From Bacillus sp. OxB-1 (lineage in GTDB: Bacteria > Bacillota > Bacilli > Bacillales_A > Planococcaceae): a DNA stretch of 64,000 nucleotides. Positions 21,421-30,795 of this stretch are shown piece after piece (position 1 is the first letter of the stretch; every line of letters begins with the position of its first letter). The DNA is taken from positions 62,001 to 126,000 of the forward strand of contig NZ_AP013294.1 in the NCBI RefSeq assembly GCF_000829195.1, written 5' to 3'. The position numbers and the translations under genes were made by a program. The notes below the pieces were generated by a model. That model saw only the letters and a program-made list of their open reading frames with translations. It searched no databases and was not told where the DNA came from.

Positions 21421-21456
21421 AAAAAGAACCCGGGACCTAAAAACGGATAGGTCCCG
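21421..21456 (-). terminator. Terminator of the fadNAE operon
   Basis: GGGACCTA pairs with TAGGTCCC and is followed by a T-rich tract on the minus strand (GGTTCTTTTT). Confidence 0.8.
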
Positions 21457-21476
21457 AGCATTGAATTCAGGGGGGC

Positions 21477-23264
21477 TTACACGATATATTTTTCCGCTTC
21501 GATCAGCTTTTCCGCCGCTTCCCGTTTTTTCGCAATGATGTTGTAAGGGTTCGAGCGGGTCAATTTCCGCAGGGCGGATAGCATCATGCGCTGGTTATCC
21601 CCTTCCACGGATGCCAATAATGTTTCTCTTGCGTCTTTTTCGATCGCTTCAAATGCTTCCTGGCAGAAGATTTGCGTGTAGAGGATTTTTTGCTTCTCCT
21701 TCTCTTCCCCGTTCTTCGCAACCGCTTTTTCTGCGCGGAGCAGTGCGGATTCCATGGCGAATAGGTTGTTGGCGATATCTGCAATGTTCACGAGCAGTTC
21801 CTGCTCCGCATCGAGTTTCGTTCCAAAACGCTGTGCCGCCATCCCCGCTGCCAACAAGCCGATTTTCTTGGCGTTTTTCACAAGCACTTTCTCTTGGGCC
21901 AATGCCTCTTCCCCGATCTCCTCCGGCATCATCATGAGAAGTTCTTCTTGCAAGCCTTGTGCTTTTTGCAATAAAGGCAATTCACCTTTCATCGCCTTTT
22001 TCAAGAAAGTGCCCGGGACGATCATGCGGTTGATTTCATTCGTCCCTTCGAAAATCCGATTGATGCGGGAGTCGCGGTAAATGCGTTCCACTTCATACTC
22101 CTGCATGAAACCGTAGCCGCCATGCAGCTGGACCGCTTCGTCGACGATATAATCGAGCACTTCGGATCCGACCACTTTATTGATGGAGCATTCGATAGCA
22201 TATTCCGCGATGGAAGCGGCCACCGCTTTGCCGTCTTTCTGCTGTTCCGGCGTCATTTGACTATTGCGTTCTTCGAAATACCCGACCGTGCGGTAAATCA
22301 AGCTTTCCGTTGCGTAAAGCTTCGATGCCATGGTCGCCAGTTTCTCTTTCGTCAGATTAAAGGCTGAGATCGGCGTGTTGAATTGCTTCCGTTGGTTCGC
22401 ATAGGTGATGGCAAGCTCCAATGCACGTTTCGAGCCGCCGACCGTGCCGACGCCCAATTTATAGCGTCCGATGTTCAAGATGTTGAACGCGATGACATGG
22501 CCTTTGCCTATTTCACCAAGCAGGTTTTCCACTGGAACTTCGGCATCTTCCAAAATGAGCGTCCGAGTGGAGGATGATTTGATTCCCATTTTCTTTTCTT
22601 CCGCCCCAACGGAAACGCCCGGGAATTCCCGTTCCACGATGAACGCAGAGAACTTATCCCCATCGATTTTTGCGTAAACGACGAATACGTCCGCAAACCC
22701 GGCATTCGTAATCCATTGTTTCTCCCCGTTTAAAATATAATGCGTTCCCGCTTCATTCAATTTCGCGGTTGTCTTGGCACCTAATGCGTCCGAACCGGAG
22801 CCTGGTTCCGTCAAGGCATAGGCGGAGATTTTCTCTCCCGACACCGAGTTCGGCAAGTATTTTTTCTTCTGTTCTTCATTTCCGAACAGGACGATCGGCA
22901 ATGTCCCGATTCCGACGTGGGCTCCGTGCGTGATGGAGAAGCCGCCCGCAACGGACATCTTTTCCGCGATGAGCGCGGAGGAGATCTTATCGAGTCCAAG
23001 CCCTTCATATTCCTCCGGTACGTCCGCCCCGAGCAATCCAAGGTCCCCAGCCGAACGGAGTAGCCGGACCGAATGTTCAAACTCATGGTTCTCCAACTTC
23101 TCCACAACGGGAAGCACTTCGTTTTTCACATAGTCTTCCGTTGTCTTTGCGATCATTTTTTGTTCATCTGTGAAATCTTCCGGAGTGAAGACACGCTCCG
23201 CTTCCATATCCTCAATTAAAAAGGCGCCACCTTTGATCAAATCATTTGTTTGCATTTTAGTCAT
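21477..23264 (-). CDS. fadE: Acyl-CoA dehydrogenase FadE
   Basis: FadE catalyses the first oxidation of fatty-acid beta-oxidation. The 595-residue protein is the long Bacillales form: an acyl-CoA dehydrogenase domain to about residue 400 (YALTEPGSGSDALGAKT; catalytic Glu in RIFEGTNEINRM) plus a helical C-terminal extension. The start at 23264 gives MTKMQTNDLIKGGAFL after a GGAG site; the longer upstream frame runs through a repeat remnant. Last in fadN-fadA-fadE. Confidence 0.95.
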   Translation of the reverse strand: MTKMQTNDLIKGGAFLIEDMEAERVFTPEDFTDEQKMIAKTTEDYVKNEVLPVVEKLENHEFEHSVRLLRSAGDLGLLGADVPEEYEGLGLDKISSALIAEKMSVAGGFSITHGAHVGIGTLPIVLFGNEEQKKKYLPNSVSGEKISAYALTEPGSGSDALGAKTTAKLNEAGTHYILNGEKQWITNAGFADVFVVYAKIDGDKFSAFIVEREFPGVSVGAEEKKMGIKSSSTRTLILEDAEVPVENLLGEIGKGHVIAFNILNIGRYKLGVGTVGGSKRALELAITYANQRKQFNTPISAFNLTKEKLATMASKLYATESLIYRTVGYFEERNSQMTPEQQKDGKAVAASIAEYAIECSINKVVGSEVLDYIVDEAVQLHGGYGFMQEYEVERIYRDSRINRIFEGTNEINRMIVPGTFLKKAMKGELPLLQKAQGLQEELLMMMPEEIGEEALAQEKVLVKNAKKIGLLAAGMAAQRFGTKLDAEQELLVNIADIANNLFAMESALLRAEKAVAKNGEEKEKQKILYTQIFCQEAFEAIEKDARETLLASVEGDNQRMMLSALRKLTRSNPYNIIAKKREAAEKLIEAEKYIV

Positions 23265-23303
23265 CTCCGTTTCCTCCTTATATATTTCAAATTTAACTGA
23301 GCA

Positions 23304-23338
23304 CCTGATTCCGCTGCAGGCGGACGCTTTCCGCTCCA
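23304..23338. repeat. Fragment of a Bacillales intergenic repeat
   Basis: CCTGATTCCGCTGCAGGCGG followed by ACGCTTTCCGC lies in the short gap between fadA and fadE. I recognise this G/C-rich phrase as widespread in intergenic DNA of related bacteria, from memory and not from a search. Confidence 0.4.
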
Positions 23339-23375
23339 CCTAGTAATCATTGAAACAATAAAGCTTTACAAAGTT

Positions 23376-24551
23376 TTATAGCATTTCAAAGACGCCTGCT
23401 GCACCCATGCCGCCGCCGATGCACATTGTGACGACGCCGAATTGTTTGCCTTGTCGCTTCAATTCATCCAGTAGGCGGACGGTCAGGATGGAGCCGGATG
23501 CGCCGAGTGGATGGCCTAGGGCGATTGCCCCGCCGTTGACGTTGACTTTATCCATATCCAGACCGAGATGCCGGATGACTTGCAAGGATTGGGATGCGAA
23601 CGCTTCGTTCAGTTCCCAAAGGTCGATGTCTTCCTGTTGAAGTCCTGCGATTTCGAGCGCTTTCGGCACTGCCACAATCGGGCCGATCCCCATCACTTCC
23701 GGTGGGACGCCTCCCACTGCAAACGAGCGGAATTTGGCGATCGGTTTCAAGCCTTGCGCTTCTGCCACTTCCCGGTCCATCACCAAGACGGAACCTGCGC
23801 CATCCGAAGTTTGCGAGGAGTTCCCCGCAGTGACCGAGCCCGTTACGGAAAAGACCGGGCGCAGTTTGGCCAACGTTTCCATATTGGTGCCAGGACGGAC
23901 CCCTTCATCCATCGAGAACATGAATGTATCTTCTTTCAGCTTGCCATCATCCGTGAATGAATGCCGGGTCACTTCGACCGGCACGATGCCGTCGTCGAAT
24001 TTTCCGGCGGCAATCGCAGCAGCCGCCCTTTCGTGGGAACGGACGGCGAATGCGTCCTGATCTTCCCGGCTGACTCCATATTTCATCGCCACTTGCTCCG
24101 CAGTATGGCCCATCCCCATGTAATACTCCGGGGCCGTTTCCACCAGCTTTGCATTCGGCCGCAACGTGTTCCCGACCATCGGCACCATACTCATCGATTC
24201 CGCGCCGCCTGCGATGATCGCTTGCGATGAACCGATCATGATCCGCTCTGCCGCATAGGCGATCGTTTGCAATCCCGAGGAACAGAACCGGTTCACCGTA
24301 ATGGCTGGAGTGGAATCGGGAAGACCTGCCAATGCCCCGATGAGCCGCGCCACATTCATTCCCTGTTCCGCTTCAGGCATGGCACAACCGATGATGATGT
24401 CATCGATCGGTCCGTCATAGCCGCCTGCCCGCCTCAATGTTTCTTTTACTGCTATCGCCCCTAAATCATCCGGGCGGACAGTCGCCAGCGATCCTTTGCC
24501 GGATTTGCCGACCGGTGTCCGCGCCCCTGCTACAATAACTGCTTCACGCAT
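23376..24551 (-). CDS. fadA: 3-ketoacyl-CoA thiolase FadA
   Basis: FadA cleaves 3-ketoacyl-CoA with CoA in the last step of beta-oxidation. The 391-residue thiolase shows the nucleophile in VNRFCSSGLQTIAYA near residue 89, LWELNEAFA near 337, GGAIALGHPLGASG near 352 and the second cysteine in TMCIGGGMGAAG near 380. It starts 22 nt after fadN. Confidence 0.96.
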   Translation of the reverse strand: MREAVIVAGARTPVGKSGKGSLATVRPDDLGAIAVKETLRRAGGYDGPIDDIIIGCAMPEAEQGMNVARLIGALAGLPDSTPAITVNRFCSSGLQTIAYAAERIMIGSSQAIIAGGAESMSMVPMVGNTLRPNAKLVETAPEYYMGMGHTAEQVAMKYGVSREDQDAFAVRSHERAAAAIAAGKFDDGIVPVEVTRHSFTDDGKLKEDTFMFSMDEGVRPGTNMETLAKLRPVFSVTGSVTAGNSSQTSDGAGSVLVMDREVAEAQGLKPIAKFRSFAVGGVPPEVMGIGPIVAVPKALEIAGLQQEDIDLWELNEAFASQSLQVIRHLGLDMDKVNVNGGAIALGHPLGASGSILTVRLLDELKRQGKQFGVVTMCIGGGMGAAGVFEML

Positions 24552-24573
24552 CGAAACTCCTCCTCCATAACCG

Positions 24574-26958
24574 TTAGTTCCTCAATGGTTTTCCTTTTAC
24601 GAGCATATGCTGCATCCGTTGTTGCGACTTCGGTTCCGCTACCAAGCTTAAGAATGCTTCCCGCTCGAGATCCAACATATATTGTTCGTCGACGAGCGTC
24701 CCGAATGGCACTTTCCCTCCTGCCAATACGAACGCCAGCTTCTTGGCAATCTTGAAATCATGGTCGCTGATGAAACCGGAAAGCCTCATCGTTTCCGCCC
24801 CGAGTACCATCGTTGCGTAGCCCGAAGCACCGGTGACCGGGATCTTTTCACGTTTCGGCGGTTGATAGCCATTTTCATATAAGGACAATGCTGCCTGTTT
24901 GGCATCGTGGATTAGATGGTCCGGATTGATACTCACACCATCCGCGAAGTCCAAGAAATTATTCTCTCTCGCTTCTTCCCCCGACGTCGATACTTTCGCC
25001 ATGGCGATCGATTCGAATACTTTATTTACAACGTTTTGATAATCAACCGTGACACCGTTCGGAAGGCCTTTCAAATGCTTCGCATACAGGTTGACGTTTC
25101 CGCCCCCGCCTGGAATCAAGCCGACGCCCGCTTCGACAAGCCCCATATACGTTTCCATCGACGCTTGGATATGGGCTGCCGGCAAACAGACTTCCGCGCC
25201 GCCGCCGAGTGTCATCTGAAAAGGTGCCGCTACGACCGGTTTCGTCGAATACTTGATTTTCATCATGGCTTTCTGGAATGTGCGGACGACGAAATCCAGT
25301 TCGAATATATTGTCATCTTGCGCTTCCATCAAGATCAAACCGAGGTTCGCACCGACGCAGAAGTTCTTTCCTTGGTTGCCGATGACGAGCCCTTTGTAGT
25401 TCTGTTCCACTTCATCAATCGCATAATTGATCATTTGCAAAATATCCAAGCCGATTGCATTCGACTGCGAATGGAATTCCAGCAAGGCAATGCCGTCCCC
25501 AAGGTCGATCAAGCTCGCGCCGGAGTTCTTTTTAATGACCCCATGCTTCTTTTTATACCGTTTCAAATCAATTGCCTTTTCATTGACGGGAACGGGTTGA
25601 AATCCCTCGCCATCGAAATAGTACAGATCATTGTCTTCTTCTCTATAGAAAGATTGATAGCCTCCGTCAAGCAAACTTTGGACGAATGGCGGAATCTCAT
25701 ATCCTTCCTCTTTCATCTTCGCGACAGATGGCCCCACACCGATCGCATCCCAAATTTCGAATGGACCTTGCTCCCAGCCAAAGCCCCATTTCATCGCATT
25801 GTCGATGGCAACGATGTCATCTGCGATCTCTCCCGTCAACTGGGCCGAGTAGCGGAGTGTCGGGGCAAGGATATTCCAAAGGATTTCCCCCGTCCGGTCG
25901 TTCGCATAAACGAGGGACTTCACCTTATTCGATAGCCCTTTTTGCTGTTTCGCCATTTCAATTGAAGGCGTTTTCAACTTTTTAGTAGGTTCGTATTCCA
26001 GCGTCGCCGGATCGATTTCCAAAATCTCTTTCCCTTTCTTCCAATAGAATCCTTGTTTGGATTTGGCCCCGAGCCAGCCGTTTTCAATCATTTTTTTCAT
26101 GAATGCCGGGATTTCGAACACTTTCTGCTCTTCGCCCTTCGTCTGATCATAGACATTTTTTGCGACGTGCATGAATGTATCCAACCCGACAACGTCGAGC
26201 GTCCGGAACGTCGCGGATTTCGGCCGGCCGATCAACGTGCCCGTCACCGAATCGACTTCCCCGATCGAATAGCCGCGCTTTTCCATTTCCTGCAATGTGA
26301 TCAAAAGACCGTACGTCCCGATCCGATTCGCAATGAAGTTCGGCGTGTCTTTCGCAATGACGACCCCTTTTCCGAGCCGGTCTTCTCCGAATCTTGTCAT
26401 GAAATCCAATACTTCCCGGCTCGTCGAACTTGCGGGGATGATTTCAAGCAATTTCAGATAGCGCGGCGGGTTGAAAAAATGCGTGCCAAGGAAATGTTTC
26501 CGAAAATCTTCCGATCGTCCTTCCGCCATCGCTTCGATACTGATGCCGGACGTATTGGAAGTGACAATCGTCCCCGGTTTCCGGACCGTTTCAATTTTTT
26601 CGTATAACGCTTTTTTCACTGCAAGGTTCTCAACGACGACTTCGATGATCCAGTCGACATCTTTCAATTGTTCCAAGTCATCTTCCAAGTTCCCCACCGC
26701 AATGAGGGAAAGATTTTTTTTCGTAGTGAGCGGCGCCGGCTTCTGCTTCAACAAATTCTGTTTCGCAGCCGCCGCTATTTTATTCCGCACTTGCGGATGG
26801 TCGAGTGTCAATCCTTTCGATTCCTCTTCTGCAGTCAGTTGCTTCGGAACGATATCCAGAAGCAGGACCGGAATCCCAATATTCGCCAGATGAGCTGCGA
26901 TGCCCGACCCCATGACGCCTGAGCCCAATACGGCCGCCTTTTTAATTTGATAAGTCAC
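24574..26958 (-). CDS. fadN: 3-hydroxyacyl-CoA dehydrogenase/enoyl-CoA hydratase FadN
   Basis: FadN is the bifunctional beta-oxidation enzyme. The N-terminal half is the NAD-binding dehydrogenase (AAVLGSGVMGSGIAAHLAN at the start, then GTHFFNPPRYLKLLEIIP near 165). The second half contains a crotonase domain from about residue 485 (KGLVIGNQGKNFCVGANLG; EAGVGLIPGGGGN). I favour a GTG start at 26958 (794 residues): the site AGGGGG is 8 nt upstream of it, while the alternative TTG at 26964 leaves only 2 nt. A FadR operator lies 25 bp upstream. Confidence 0.94.
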   Translation of the reverse strand: MTYQIKKAAVLGSGVMGSGIAAHLANIGIPVLLLDIVPKQLTAEEESKGLTLDHPQVRNKIAAAAKQNLLKQKPAPLTTKKNLSLIAVGNLEDDLEQLKDVDWIIEVVVENLAVKKALYEKIETVRKPGTIVTSNTSGISIEAMAEGRSEDFRKHFLGTHFFNPPRYLKLLEIIPASSTSREVLDFMTRFGEDRLGKGVVIAKDTPNFIANRIGTYGLLITLQEMEKRGYSIGEVDSVTGTLIGRPKSATFRTLDVVGLDTFMHVAKNVYDQTKGEEQKVFEIPAFMKKMIENGWLGAKSKQGFYWKKGKEILEIDPATLEYEPTKKLKTPSIEMAKQQKGLSNKVKSLVYANDRTGEILWNILAPTLRYSAQLTGEIADDIVAIDNAMKWGFGWEQGPFEIWDAIGVGPSVAKMKEEGYEIPPFVQSLLDGGYQSFYREEDNDLYYFDGEGFQPVPVNEKAIDLKRYKKKHGVIKKNSGASLIDLGDGIALLEFHSQSNAIGLDILQMINYAIDEVEQNYKGLVIGNQGKNFCVGANLGLILMEAQDDNIFELDFVVRTFQKAMMKIKYSTKPVVAAPFQMTLGGGAEVCLPAAHIQASMETYMGLVEAGVGLIPGGGGNVNLYAKHLKGLPNGVTVDYQNVVNKVFESIAMAKVSTSGEEARENNFLDFADGVSINPDHLIHDAKQAALSLYENGYQPPKREKIPVTGASGYATMVLGAETMRLSGFISDHDFKIAKKLAFVLAGGKVPFGTLVDEQYMLDLEREAFLSLVAEPKSQQRMQHMLVKGKPLRN

Positions 26959-26983
26959 GTGCAATGCCCCCTATTCCTTCTTT

Positions 26984-27001
26984 TGAATGAACACTCATTC
27001 A
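26984..27001. promoter_or_regulatory. FadR operator of fadNAE
   Basis: TGAATGAACACTCATTCA is an almost perfect palindrome (16 of 18 bases symmetric) matching the Bacillus FadR consensus. FadR, a TetR-type repressor released by long-chain acyl-CoA, controls fadN operons in this group. Confidence 0.9.
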
Positions 27002-27020
27002 TTTATTGGGTAAAAAAAAT

Positions 27021-27195
27021 ATCAATTACGCCTCGGTGTAATTGCGTCCAGATTTTGAATTGCGAATCGAACAGCGAAGGGTTCGATTTTCCGTATTTCT
27101 GCATTTATTGCAGATATTAAGGCACTGGACATCTCGCCCTTGATTGCCTTTCTCCCTTTTCAAAATCTGTGACATCCGCCTGAGGCTTTCCCTTC
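27021..27195. repeat. Second copy of the dispersed hairpin repeat
   Basis: The core 27065-27125 matches 19345-19405 with the same two hairpins (TCGAACAGCGAAGGGTTCGA; TTCTGCATTTATTGCAGA). Here the flanks differ: CAGATTTTGAA at 27048-27058 is inverted at about 27157-27168, and a small palindrome CAATTAC/GTAATTG occupies 27023-27044. It lies upstream of the fadN operator. The remaining DNA to 27470 shows no gene. Confidence 0.65.
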
Positions 27196-27470
27196 GTTCA
27201 GCGCATTTGAACACCACTGTACAGTAATCGATACTGCTTTTATCTGCCACCTACAGAAGTGGAGGTTTTCGCTGAAGAAAGATAAACGACTCTATGTCTT
27301 ATATTGTAAATCACTTTCACCATTTTCGCAATATTAAATCGCGAAATTGTTTTTTTAAAATAATTCACAGCTAGTATATGGGATGCCTACCAAATCCGGT
27401 GGAAAGCATTTCTATACCTCCCCCTCAGAAAAAATTGTACACTATATACATAGAAAGGGAGGGCTTATGA

Positions 27471-27791
27471 ATGAAACCGATCACAACCGAAGAACAATTC
27501 AATGAAGTGATTTCAGGCGAAGGTAAATCACTGATCAAATTCCAAGCGGGCTGGTGTCCGGATTGCACACGGATGGATATGTTCATCGATCCGATTGTGG
27601 AAAAGTACGATATGTATACATGGTATGAAGTGGACCGGGATGTGTTGCCTGAAATCGCTGAGAAATATGATGTTATGGGAATCCCGAGCTTGCTCATCTT
27701 CAGCAATGGGGAAAAAGAGGCGCATCTGCATAGCGCAAATGCCAAATCACCACAACAAGTTACGGACTTCCTTGATTCCGTAACAAACTGA
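27471..27791 (+). CDS. Thioredoxin-family protein
   Basis: The 106-residue single-domain protein has the redox motif FQAGWCPDCTRMD near residue 25-37 and the cis-proline segment VMGIPSLLIFSNG near 70. The atypical WCPDC centre resembles B. subtilis YtpP, a general thiol redox or bacillithiol-related protein; I infer this only from the motif and size. ATG at 27471 follows GGGAGGGCTTATGA. It starts the first plus-strand run of the window and has its own terminator. Confidence 0.85.
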   Translation: MKPITTEEQFNEVISGEGKSLIKFQAGWCPDCTRMDMFIDPIVEKYDMYTWYEVDRDVLPEIAEKYDVMGIPSLLIFSNGEKEAHLHSANAKSPQQVTDFLDSVTN

Positions 27792-27798
27792 TCTTAAG

Positions 27799-27825
27799 TC
27801 GTCAGCAATGGCTGGCGGCTTTTTC
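27799..27825 (+). terminator. Terminator of the thioredoxin-like gene
   Basis: GTCGTCAGC pairs with GCTGGCGGC across a 4-nt loop (one G-U) and runs into TTTTT. Confidence 0.75.
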
Positions 27826-27916
27826 TGTGCCGACCAAGATAGATTGCTACTTTACACAGACTGAACAAAAGTGGAAAAATGAAGTATAATGAGGGAAATA
27901 AGATAGGGGTGCAGAA

Positions 27917-28381
27917 ATGGATTATGAAAAAGAAATAGAACGGTTAAAAGGGATCATCCAATCCTATGAAAAACTGATTGCGGAAACGACCGTTCCAATC
28001 ATCCCTTCCATAGTGGATAATACGCTGCTAATTCCGGTTACGGGGCATTTGGTGGAAGAACGATTCCACTTGATACAGTGCCATGTCCTGAATTACATAG
28101 GTAAATATAGAGGATTCAATTGTGCTGTCTTTGATTTCACAGGGGTGGGCCGGGAAGAAGTCGCTGATTTGGACTACCATATACTCGCGTTGGAAATCGG
28201 GCAATTGAATGCAGCCTTGAAATTGATGGGGGTCCGCCCGATTTACGTCGGCTTCAACCCTCAATTGGTGCGGGAAATCGTGGCGGCAGGCGTCCATGTC
28301 GATATCGAGACGTATGTTAACTTTAAAATGGCCCTCTCCGAACTGCTGAAGAACGGAAAAGAACTTCATTCTTCCTTCTAA
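27917..28381 (+). CDS. STAS-domain protein
   Basis: The 154-residue protein has a short coiled helix (residues 1-22) and then a STAS domain: NTLLIPVTGHLVEERFHLIQ, then NCAVFDFTGVGREEVADLDY, then GVRPIYVGFNPQLVREIVAAG. The arrangement resembles the STAS half of RsbR-type proteins. The position usually held by a phosphorylatable Thr or Ser reads GREEVADLDYH, so that residue is missing, which argues for a non-phosphorylated partner. An RsbR-like gene lies 0.6 kb away on the other strand. Confidence 0.7.
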   Translation: MDYEKEIERLKGIIQSYEKLIAETTVPIIPSIVDNTLLIPVTGHLVEERFHLIQCHVLNYIGKYRGFNCAVFDFTGVGREEVADLDYHILALEIGQLNAALKLMGVRPIYVGFNPQLVREIVAAGVHVDIETYVNFKMALSELLKNGKELHSSF

Positions 28382-28405
28382 AGTTATGGTGGAGGTGATT
28401 CGTTT

Positions 28406-28921
28406 TTGAAGAAAGTATTGAATGTTCAAGGAAAGTCCCAATATGAAGCGGATATCGAAGAGAAGTTCCGCCCTTCCGCTTGCGGACCAGTCACCGCCTA
28501 TGTCCTATTGAGACATATATTGCCTGACCCGCCTCCCCATCAAGTGAATGACTGGTATCGGTTGCTCGGCTCGACCAAAATCGGATTGTTCAAATGGCGA
28601 TTCCTCCGTAATATGCAAAAGCTTCTTGGCCCTGGATGGCAGGTGGCGGAATGCGGAATTGAGGAACTCCAACGTCAGATCTCCGCGGGCCGGCCGGTAG
28701 CCGCCAAATTCGATAAATGGTTTTCCTGGAAATGGCGGGGTCAATTTACGTTCGACTACCATTGGGTGCCCGTCATCGGCTACGAGACGACAGAAGATGA
28801 CGTCCTTCTGATCATCCACGATAACGGGAGCCGCCGGAGCGGAAGCCGGGTCCGCCACGTGTCGTACCGCCAAAACCGATCCATCCTCTCTTTCATCAAA
28901 ATCGAACCCGTCACAAAATGA
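28406..28921 (+). CDS. C39-like (papain-fold) protein
   Basis: The 171-residue protein fits the peptidase C39-like family: FRPSACGPVTAYVLLRHI supplies the Cys and FTFDYHWVPVIGYETTEDD the His, with a trailing IIHDNGSRRSG acidic/Asn motif. No signal peptide is evident, so it is probably cytoplasmic. The start is TTG (28406) with TGGAGGTG upstream. It lies 24 bp after the STAS gene, probably in the same transcript. Substrate unknown. Confidence 0.65.
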   Translation: MKKVLNVQGKSQYEADIEEKFRPSACGPVTAYVLLRHILPDPPPHQVNDWYRLLGSTKIGLFKWRFLRNMQKLLGPGWQVAECGIEELQRQISAGRPVAAKFDKWFSWKWRGQFTFDYHWVPVIGYETTEDDVLLIIHDNGSRRSGSRVRHVSYRQNRSILSFIKIEPVTK

Positions 28922-28956
28922 AAAGATTCCCCCAAGATCGTGAGGGAATCTTTTTT
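28921..28956. terminator. Bidirectional terminator between convergent genes
   Basis: AAAAGATTCCC and GGGAATCTTTTTT flank a G/C-containing loop, giving T-runs on both strands between the convergent C39-like and RsbR-like genes. Confidence 0.85.
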
Positions 28957-29773
28957 AGTGCTCTATATAATCCAAAGCCTGTTTCAACGTAGCAAAACTA
29001 CGGATCCGTCCGAACGACAATCCCAGGTTGACCATCGTCTGGGCAATAGCGGGGGAAATCCCGCTGACAATCGGATTGATGCCTAACAAACAAAGCGCGT
29101 CAAATAAATGGAAAAGTTGTTGGGCCACGAAAGTGTCGGTAGTCTGCAGCCCGGAAAGATCGATGATCAAATATTCCAATTGTCGGTCCGCTGCGTTCTG
29201 CAGAACCCGTTCATGCAAAATCAGAGCCCGATCATGATCAACCGTGCCGATCAAAGGCAGGATGGCTGTCTTGTCGTTGATGGATACGATCGGCACAGAT
29301 AATTCCGTAATGAGAGTTTGCGATAATTTCAACACTTCCTTCTCATATCGGACAAAGGGGACACTGAAAAAATAAGTGACATCATTGACCATACTGTCGA
29401 GCAGGCTGATGAGATCATACATCTGGGCCGCACTGACATCCGCGGCAAGCGCCTCATGCTTCAATACGGTGCCGATGATGTTGCGGTAATTCGGGACTTC
29501 CCGCAGCATCATATCCAATGAGATCGTCTGATATTTGGCAAACTCGGTTCCCGCTTCCTCTCCCCACTCTTTCACCTTGTCAATCCGTTCGTTCTCGTCC
29601 CTTACTAAGGAACGGGCATACAGCTCCACCAAGCTTGTACGGAACGGGTATAATTCCTTCTCCAGCAACTGCATGGAAGGGTATCGTTTATTCTGACTCT
29701 CCGTTATGACAAAGGCCAACTGAGGAGCCTGCTCCAAGAGCTTTTGGCTGAGCCTTTCCAGAAATTCTTTCAT
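28955..29773 (-). CDS. RsbR-type stressosome protein
   Basis: RsbR paralogues form the stressosome that senses stress and activates sigma-B through RsbT. The 272-residue product has an N-terminal non-haem-globin-like helical domain (1-140), a linker and a C-terminal STAS domain: SINDKTAILPLIGTVDHDRA, LEYLIIDLSGLQTTDTFVAQ and GINPIVSGISPAIAQTMV. The TTDT stretch holds the position of one of the RsbT-phosphorylated threonines. It follows the exonuclease gene by 15 bp. No rsbS/rsbT/rsbU is in the window. Confidence 0.83.
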   Translation of the reverse strand: MKEFLERLSQKLLEQAPQLAFVITESQNKRYPSMQLLEKELYPFRTSLVELYARSLVRDENERIDKVKEWGEEAGTEFAKYQTISLDMMLREVPNYRNIIGTVLKHEALAADVSAAQMYDLISLLDSMVNDVTYFFSVPFVRYEKEVLKLSQTLITELSVPIVSINDKTAILPLIGTVDHDRALILHERVLQNAADRQLEYLIIDLSGLQTTDTFVAQQLFHLFDALCLLGINPIVSGISPAIAQTMVNLGLSFGRIRSFATLKQALDYIEH

Positions 29774-29788
29774 CCAATCATTCCTCCT

Positions 29789-30682
29789 CTACCTGACGGA
29801 AAAGAGTGCATCCGCTTGTTTGATGACCAACGAATAGCCCTCTTGTTCAATCCGTTCCCTTACCCTCTCATCATAAACGGGGATCAGCAAATCTTCAATG
29901 GGATCGTCCATCTCCAAACCGCAATTGATTTCCGCCAATTGTCTGGATAAATGAAGCATGTCCAAGTCCGTTTCAATCTTTTTGCGCATGGCCGGGGTCA
30001 ATTCGTGGAGGGCTTGCAGGACGCCTTCCACCGATTCGTATTCCTTGATCAGCTTCAGCGCCGTTTTCGGCCCGATCCCTCTCACGCCAGGGTACCCGTC
30101 GCTTGCATCACCGGTGAACGCTTTTTTATCAATGAACTGTTTCGGCCGGATGCCGTACTCTTCTTCAAACCGTTGATCCGTGAATAGATCATAGACATTA
30201 TATCCCTTTGTCGTGAAGGCGATCCGCACATTCGGGCGCAATAACTGAAGAAGGTCTTTATCGCCTGACACGATGGTGATGTCCGCCTGGCCGCTCCAAT
30301 TTTCGACGAAAGAACCGATCAGATCATCCGCTTCCATTTGCGGGACGCCATAGCTTTTCCAGCCGATGAGTTCGGTGAAATTCCGGGCCATGTCAAATTG
30401 CGGAAGAAGTTCAGGAGCCGGGGCCGGGCGATTCGCTTTGTAGCCGTCAAATAGATCATTGCGGAACGTATGAGCTCCCATATCCCAACAAACGGCCAGA
30501 TGGGTCGGTTTGAATATCGACATGGCCGTCATCGTATGCCGGGCAAATCCTTGGATGCCATTCGTCGGAACACCCGCCGCATTCGGAAAGAATTGTCCCA
30601 TCGGCGCAGTCGCAAAAAAAGAACGGAATAGAAGTGCCATTCCGTCGACTAGTAAAATATGCGGTTTTTCCGTAGTTGTCAT
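29789..30682 (-). CDS. 5'-3' exonuclease (YpcP-like)
   Basis: This 297-residue protein is a stand-alone counterpart of the N-terminal 5'-nuclease domain of DNA polymerase I, used to remove RNA primers and flaps. Metal-binding acidic motifs are seen in ILLVDGMALLFRSFF, CWDMGAHTFRNDLFDGYKA, QMEADDLIGSF and VSGDKDLLQL, followed by the helix-hairpin-helix GVRGIGPKTALKLI. The ATG at 30682 has GGGGGAG 7 nt upstream; an in-frame GTG at 30697 would absorb that site. The 102-bp repeat array lies upstream. Confidence 0.9.
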   Translation of the reverse strand: MTTTEKPHILLVDGMALLFRSFFATAPMGQFFPNAAGVPTNGIQGFARHTMTAMSIFKPTHLAVCWDMGAHTFRNDLFDGYKANRPAPAPELLPQFDMARNFTELIGWKSYGVPQMEADDLIGSFVENWSGQADITIVSGDKDLLQLLRPNVRIAFTTKGYNVYDLFTDQRFEEEYGIRPKQFIDKKAFTGDASDGYPGVRGIGPKTALKLIKEYESVEGVLQALHELTPAMRKKIETDLDMLHLSRQLAEINCGLEMDDPIEDLLIPVYDERVRERIEQEGYSLVIKQADALFSVR

Positions 30683-30795
30683 TTTGCACTCCCCCACACT
30701 CTATCTCTCTTTTACATTCTACCGCTTTTTAGAGTACGGGTGGAGGAATGTGCCTATGCTTTGTTTGATTTGCGTTCAGCTGGGGGGCCATGACA

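Noticed and set aside
24916..25935. 339-codon frame opposite fadN
   Set aside because: It is an antisense shadow of a clear enzyme gene with no ribosome-binding site and no recognisable protein.
27917..29773. Complete sigma-B stressosome operon
   Set aside because: Only STAS-domain proteins are present. No RsbS, RsbT, RsbU, RsbV, RsbW or SigB is visible in the window.
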